Origin: Fimbriimonadales bacterium
GTDB taxonomy: Bacteria > Armatimonadota > Fimbriimonadia > Fimbriimonadales > GBS-DC
Length of the DNA: 5,589 nucleotides
Direction of reading: 5' to 3'
NCBI GenBank assembly: GCA_026416655.1
Contig: JAOAES010000093.1
Coordinates: 1-5,589 of the forward strand
Below the pieces are notes generated by a model that did not search any database, was not told where the DNA came from, and saw only the letters and a list, made by a program, of their open reading frames with translations. A program made the position numbers and the translations under genes. Below are positions 4,616 through 5,589 of the stretch, piece by piece. How positions within the stretch are numbered: position 1 is the first letter of the stretch; each line of letters opens with the position of its first letter.

Positions 4616-5589
4616 ATGACTGTGAAGCGCATCTTGCTGGGAATAATGGTACTGAGCTGCGCGAACGCGCTGGCGCAAGAGGCAGTTCCTGAGATAACCG
4701 CTGATGGGGAGGAAGCCCCCGAGAACGCCCGCTTCGGACTGCCAACAGAGCGCGTCGCGCCGAAGGTCGCCGCCGCGCGTTTTTACTTGCCGCCAACAGT
4801 GGTTCCGCCCAATCTGGACGAGCTGTACGCGCAGGCAGGTTTCCCCCCATCGGGCTATGTCGCGCCTGCGCCGCCCGGACTGCTGGAGCGCGCCCGATGG
4901 AGCCGCACGCCCGATGGCGGACTCGTGTGCGCGCTGGAACTCTATTCCAAAGACGCCAGAGCCTTGCGGGTTCGGTTTTCGGGCAAGTTCCCCCGAGACC
5001 TCCAGTTGCGGGTGTACGATCCCTATGGGGGCTATGCCTTCGGACCTGTGAACCAGCCCCCGCTGAACGACGACGGCGACTACTGGACAACGATTATCTT
5101 CGGCGACGCCATCGGGCTGGAGTTTTATGTGCCCCGTGAGGGTCAGCTCCCTGCGCGTATGCCCGAAATTACCGCGATTGCCTACTTCTTCGAAGGCGGC
5201 GAAACAATCCTGAACGACTTTGCGCCTGCAGGCGACTGCTCCCTGCGCGACGCGAGCTGCGAGACACGAGTTGCCAGCCATACGGGAGCCGTGACGATGC
5301 TCTCTGTGATTAGCGGCGGGAGTGTCGTCGGCTTCTGCTCTGGCGCGTTGCTGAACCGCAACCCCAGCGATCCCGGCATGAACAGTCCCATCGTGATGAC
5401 TGCTAACCACTGCGTCAACACACAAAGCAGGGCGAGCGACACCGTGCTCGTGTGGCAATTCAAGACGCCGTCCTGCAACGGAACGCCTCCTGACCCCAAC
5501 AGTCTACCCCGCAGCAACGGAACCGTGCTGCTCAAACGCAAATCGAGCGCGGACTGGACACTGCTGGGCGCGGCGGAGCCTGTTGGAGG
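4616..5589 (+). CDS. Secreted trypsin-fold serine protease, lysyl endopeptidase-like (3' truncated by window)
   Basis: An open frame of 324 codons runs without a stop off the right edge; I translated it by hand. It is probably an exported peptidase made as a pre-pro-protein. The signal peptide is VKRILLGIMVLSCANALA, with cleavage after ALA at residue 20; VLSC at 12-15 could instead be a lipobox. A linker (about 21-90) leads to a beta-rich pro-domain (about 92-195: ALRVRFSGKFPRDLQLRVYDPYGGYAFGP, DYWTTIIFGD). The catalytic domain begins near GDCSLRDASC (207-215). Against Achromobacter lysyl endopeptidase, from memory, the alignment gives: the N-terminal Cys pair at 208 and 215; FCSGALLN (240-247); MTANHC with catalytic His265 and Cys266; VWQFKTPSC (279-287); and DWTLLG with probable catalytic Asp313. 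The Cys positions fit that enzyme's disulfides. The GxSGSP nucleophile region lies outside the window, so activity and lysine specificity cannot be judged. The listed start is the outermost ATG; GTG at 4622 is better spaced. It follows the fibre-like gene by 7 bases and is probably in the same operon. Confidence 0.85.
   Translation, partial: MTVKRILLGIMVLSCANALAQEAVPEITADGEEAPENARFGLPTERVAPKVAAARFYLPPTVVPPNLDELYAQAGFPPSGYVAPAPPGLLERARWSRTPDGGLVCALELYSKDARALRVRFSGKFPRDLQLRVYDPYGGYAFGPVNQPPLNDDGDYWTTIIFGDAIGLEFYVPREGQLPARMPEITAIAYFFEGGETILNDFAPAGDCSLRDASCETRVASHTGAVTMLSVISGGSVVGFCSGALLNRNPSDPGMNSPIVMTANHCVNTQSRASDTVLVWQFKTPSCNGTPPDPNSLPRSNGTVLLKRKSSADWTLLGAAEPVG

Noticed and set aside
4448..5458. 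Long minus-strand open frame (336 codons) across the protease region
   Set aside because: No recognisable domain and an Arg/His-rich shadow-like composition. It overlaps almost entirely a plus-strand frame with Shine-Dalgarno, signal peptide and conserved protease motifs.
1..5589. tRNA, rRNA, CRISPR array, insertion sequence or attachment site
   Set aside because: Almost all of the window is accounted for by four genes and one 96-base control region. I saw no terminal inverted repeats, transposase motifs, regular spaced repeats or tRNA-like sequence.

Overview
The window is a bacterial chromosomal segment of moderately high GC, densely coding, with two divergent transcription units. There is no sign of phage, transposon, CRISPR or RNA genes. 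The gene mix is a SARP/BTAD-type regulator with TPR repeats, a TIGR03790-family protein, a secreted tail-fibre-like beta-repeat protein and a secreted lysyl-endopeptidase-like protease. This suits a free-living, protein-secreting bacterium such as an Armatimonadota, Chloroflexota, Acidobacteriota or Planctomycetota lineage. I lean towards Armatimonadota, but this is an inference from gene content and is weak.

Left unit (minus strand, read right to left): a 620-residue SARP-like regulator (2865 to 1003) is followed after a 10-base gap by a 329-residue TIGR03790-family protein (992 to 3). They look like one operon. The regulator has a winged-helix DNA-binding domain, a BTAD domain and about seven TPRs, but it lacks the NTPase module usual in large AfsR-like regulators. 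TIGR03790 proteins are known mainly as uncharacterised markers of genomes with exosortase/PEP-CTERM sorting.

Centre (2866 to 2961): a 96-base divergent control region. The regulator side has a strong extended -10 promoter placed so that transcription would start at, or within a base or two of, the ATG, giving a leaderless mRNA. The plus side has a good -10 but no recognisable -35. In its place lies a 9-base perfect direct repeat, TTGTAGAGA, with an 11-base period ending 9 bases before the -10. That is the geometry of a SARP operator, so the regulator probably activates the rightward unit and controls itself through the same DNA.

Right unit (plus strand): a secreted 548-residue protein (2962 to 4608) is followed after 7 bases by a secreted trypsin-fold protease of the lysyl endopeptidase type (4616 to beyond the right edge). 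The protease is cut off by the window after its catalytic His and probable Asp. Each gene has a perfect Shine-Dalgarno directly upstream. The working model is a SARP-controlled locus exporting a surface or extracellular fibre-like protein together with a protease.
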